Assembly (NCBI GenBank): GCA_003695555.1
Contig: RFIU01000024.1
Coordinates: 1-5,166, forward strand
Direction of reading: 5' to 3'
DNA from: Alphaproteobacteria bacterium
GTDB lineage: Bacteria > Pseudomonadota > Alphaproteobacteria > Sphingomonadales > Rhodothalassiaceae
DNA length: 5,166 nucleotides
Positions 3,864 to 5,166 of this stretch are shown here, one piece after another (within the stretch, counting starts at the first letter, position 1; each line of letters begins with the position of its first letter). The position numbers were made by a program, and so were the translations under genes. The notes beneath the pieces were generated by a model. That model searched no databases. It saw only the letters and a list, made by a program, of their open reading frames with translations, and had not been told where the DNA came from.

Positions 3864-5166
3864 ATGCGCGAAGGAAGTCTGGAAGCGCCGACCCGCCATC
3901 CGATCCCGTGGAGCGAGGAGTCCTTCTACGACCCGGAAGAGATCGACCGCGAGATGCGCCGGGTGTTCGACATCTGTCATGGCTGTCGGCGCTGCTTCAA
4001 TCTCTGCGACAGCTTCCCGCGCCTCTTCGAGCTGATCGACGAATCCGAGACCGGCGAGCTGGATTCGGTCGATTCGAAAGACTTCAAGTCGGTCGTCGAT
4101 GCCTGCACGCTGTGCGACATGTGCTTCATGACCAAATGCCCGTATGTCCCGCCTCACGAATTCGATCTCGACTTCCCGCATCTGATGCTGCGCTATCGCG
4201 CCGCCGAGTTCCGCCGTGGCGAGCGTTCGCTGATCGACCGCGAGCTCGCGAAGACCGACCGCAACGGCCGCCTGGCCGTGCCGGTGGCGCCGATCGTCAA
4301 TTGGGCGACGCGGCGCGGCAATTCCCTGACCCGGCCGGCGATGGAGGCGATCGCCGGCATCGACCGGCGGGCCGAGGTGCCGCGCTATGAGGCCCCGCCG
4401 CTGGCGCGAGAGGCCGCCCTTAAAGCCCCTGCGGTGAACCGCGAGGCCCCGGCCTTCGGTGAGCGTCGGGCGGTGATCTATGCGACCTGCTTCGGCAACT
4501 ACAATGACCACCGGCCGGGCCGGGCGCTGCGCGCCGTGCTGGCTCATAACGGTATCGAAACGAAAGTCGTGCACCCGCATTGCTGCGGCATGCCGAAGCT
4601 GGAAAACGGCGACATCGCCGGCGTCGCCGAGGCGGCACGCAAGGTGACGGAGGAGCTGCTGCCCTTCGTCGAAGAGGGCTGGGACGTGATCGCCCTGGTG
4701 CCGTCCTGCGCCCTGATGCTGAAGTTCGAGTGGCCGCTGATCCTGCCCGACGATGAACCGGTCGAACGGCTCTCGCAGGCGACCTTCGATGTCGCCGAAT
4801 ATGTCGTTGACGTGAACAAGCGCCATGGCCTCGTCGAAGGCCTCACACCCCTCGAAGGCGGCGTGAGCGTCCATCTCGCCTGCCATGCGCGCGCCCAGAA
4901 CATCGGCGCCAAGGCGGCGGAGATGCTGCGCCTCATCCCCGACACGCCCGTCGATGTCGTCGAGCGCTGCTCGGGCCACGGCGGCAAGTGGGGGATGATG
5001 AAGGCGCATTTCGACACCGCCTGCAAGGTCGGCCGGCCGGCGGCGCGCACGCTCGTGCGACAGAACCGCGCCCACCGCTGTTCGGAATGCCCGCTCGCCG
5101 GCTGTCACCTCGAACAGCTCGTCGAAATCGCGGGCGAGCCGGCCACCCCCGACCACGCTCCGCACC
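3864..5166 (+). CDS. GlpC/HdrB-like Fe-S protein with two CCG domains (3' end cut by window)
   Basis: The visible 434 residues form a cytoplasmic multi-cluster electron-transfer protein of the heterodisulfide-reductase-related/GlpC type. Two ferredoxin-like motifs come first: Cys38-x2-Cys41-x2-Cys44-x3-Cys48, and Cys81-x2-Cys84-x2-Cys87-x4-Cys92-Pro, likely two [4Fe-4S] clusters. Two CCG-type domains follow. The first has Cys209, Cys240-Cys241-Gly and Cys282; the second has Cys340, Cys369-Ser370-Gly and Cys406-x2-Cys409. In the second the usual Cys-Cys is Cys-Ser, while in the first the terminal CxxC is CALM. There are no membrane segments. E. coli GlpC is about 396 residues, and the region after Cys414 resembles the family C-terminus, so little should be missing. 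It lies 414 bases after the erythrin gene on the same strand and may carry electrons to it. True glpC is unlikely because no glpA or glpB is nearby. Confidence 0.92.
   Translation, partial: MREGSLEAPTRHPIPWSEESFYDPEEIDREMRRVFDICHGCRRCFNLCDSFPRLFELIDESETGELDSVDSKDFKSVVDACTLCDMCFMTKCPYVPPHEFDLDFPHLMLRYRAAEFRRGERSLIDRELAKTDRNGRLAVPVAPIVNWATRRGNSLTRPAMEAIAGIDRRAEVPRYEAPPLAREAALKAPAVNREAPAFGERRAVIYATCFGNYNDHRPGRALRAVLAHNGIETKVVHPHCCGMPKLENGDIAGVAEAARKVTEELLPFVEEGWDVIALVPSCALMLKFEWPLILPDDEPVERLSQATFDVAEYVVDVNKRHGLVEGLTPLEGGVSVHLACHARAQNIGAKAAEMLRLIPDTPVDVVERCSGHGGKWGMMKAHFDTACKVGRPAARTLVRQNRAHRCSECPLAGCHLEQLVEIAGEPATPDHAPH

Noticed and set aside
3678..5165. 495-codon open frame on the - strand, antisense to the Fe-S gene
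   Set aside because: The + strand frame has intact Cys motifs, a good ribosome binding site and family-like sequence; the antisense frame has none of these.

Overview
The window looks like chromosome from a high-GC alphaproteobacterium, possibly Hyphomicrobiales. The basis is GC-rich third codon positions, strong AGGAGG-type ribosome binding sites, and a neighbouring erythrin and CCG-domain Fe-S protein of a kind I associate with that group. The taxonomic call is an inference from composition and gene content, not from a marker gene. All supported genes lie on the + strand. I see no tRNA, rRNA, CRISPR array, insertion sequence or attachment site.

Layout. Bases 1-46 may be the tail of an upstream gene (weak). 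Bases 47-651 hold no convincing gene, only an AT-rich patch and small hairpins. Bases 652-2661 encode a complete, probably exported CocE/NonD-type serine hydrolase of 669 residues. It has an N-terminal hydrophobic signal segment, an alpha/beta-hydrolase domain with a readable Ser188-Asp341-His376 triad, and a C-terminal X-Pro dipeptidyl-peptidase-type jelly-roll domain. A 365-base gap follows, with a weak terminator candidate and then a compact AT-rich promoter/operator region carrying two inverted repeats. Bases 3027-3449 encode a 140-residue single-domain rubrerythrin (erythrin) with all diiron ligands but no rubredoxin domain. The next 414 bases hold no gene but have unusual secondary-structure potential: a long hairpin just after the erythrin stop and a set of competing stems further on. 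From 3864 to the window end runs a GlpC/HdrB-like Fe-S protein (two ferredoxin-type Cys clusters and two CCG-type domains), cut by the window edge within a few residues of its expected C-terminus.

How the genes may work together. The hydrolase looks independent of the others. The erythrin and the Fe-S protein make a plausible functional pair: an erythrin reduces hydrogen peroxide at a diiron site but has no built-in rubredoxin to feed it electrons, and the downstream protein is a multi-cluster electron carrier. From memory of related genomes, a DUF3501 gene often follows this pair; it would lie just past the right edge. The partnership is an inference from gene order and cofactor content. It and the structured spacer between the two genes are the parts most worth a second look.
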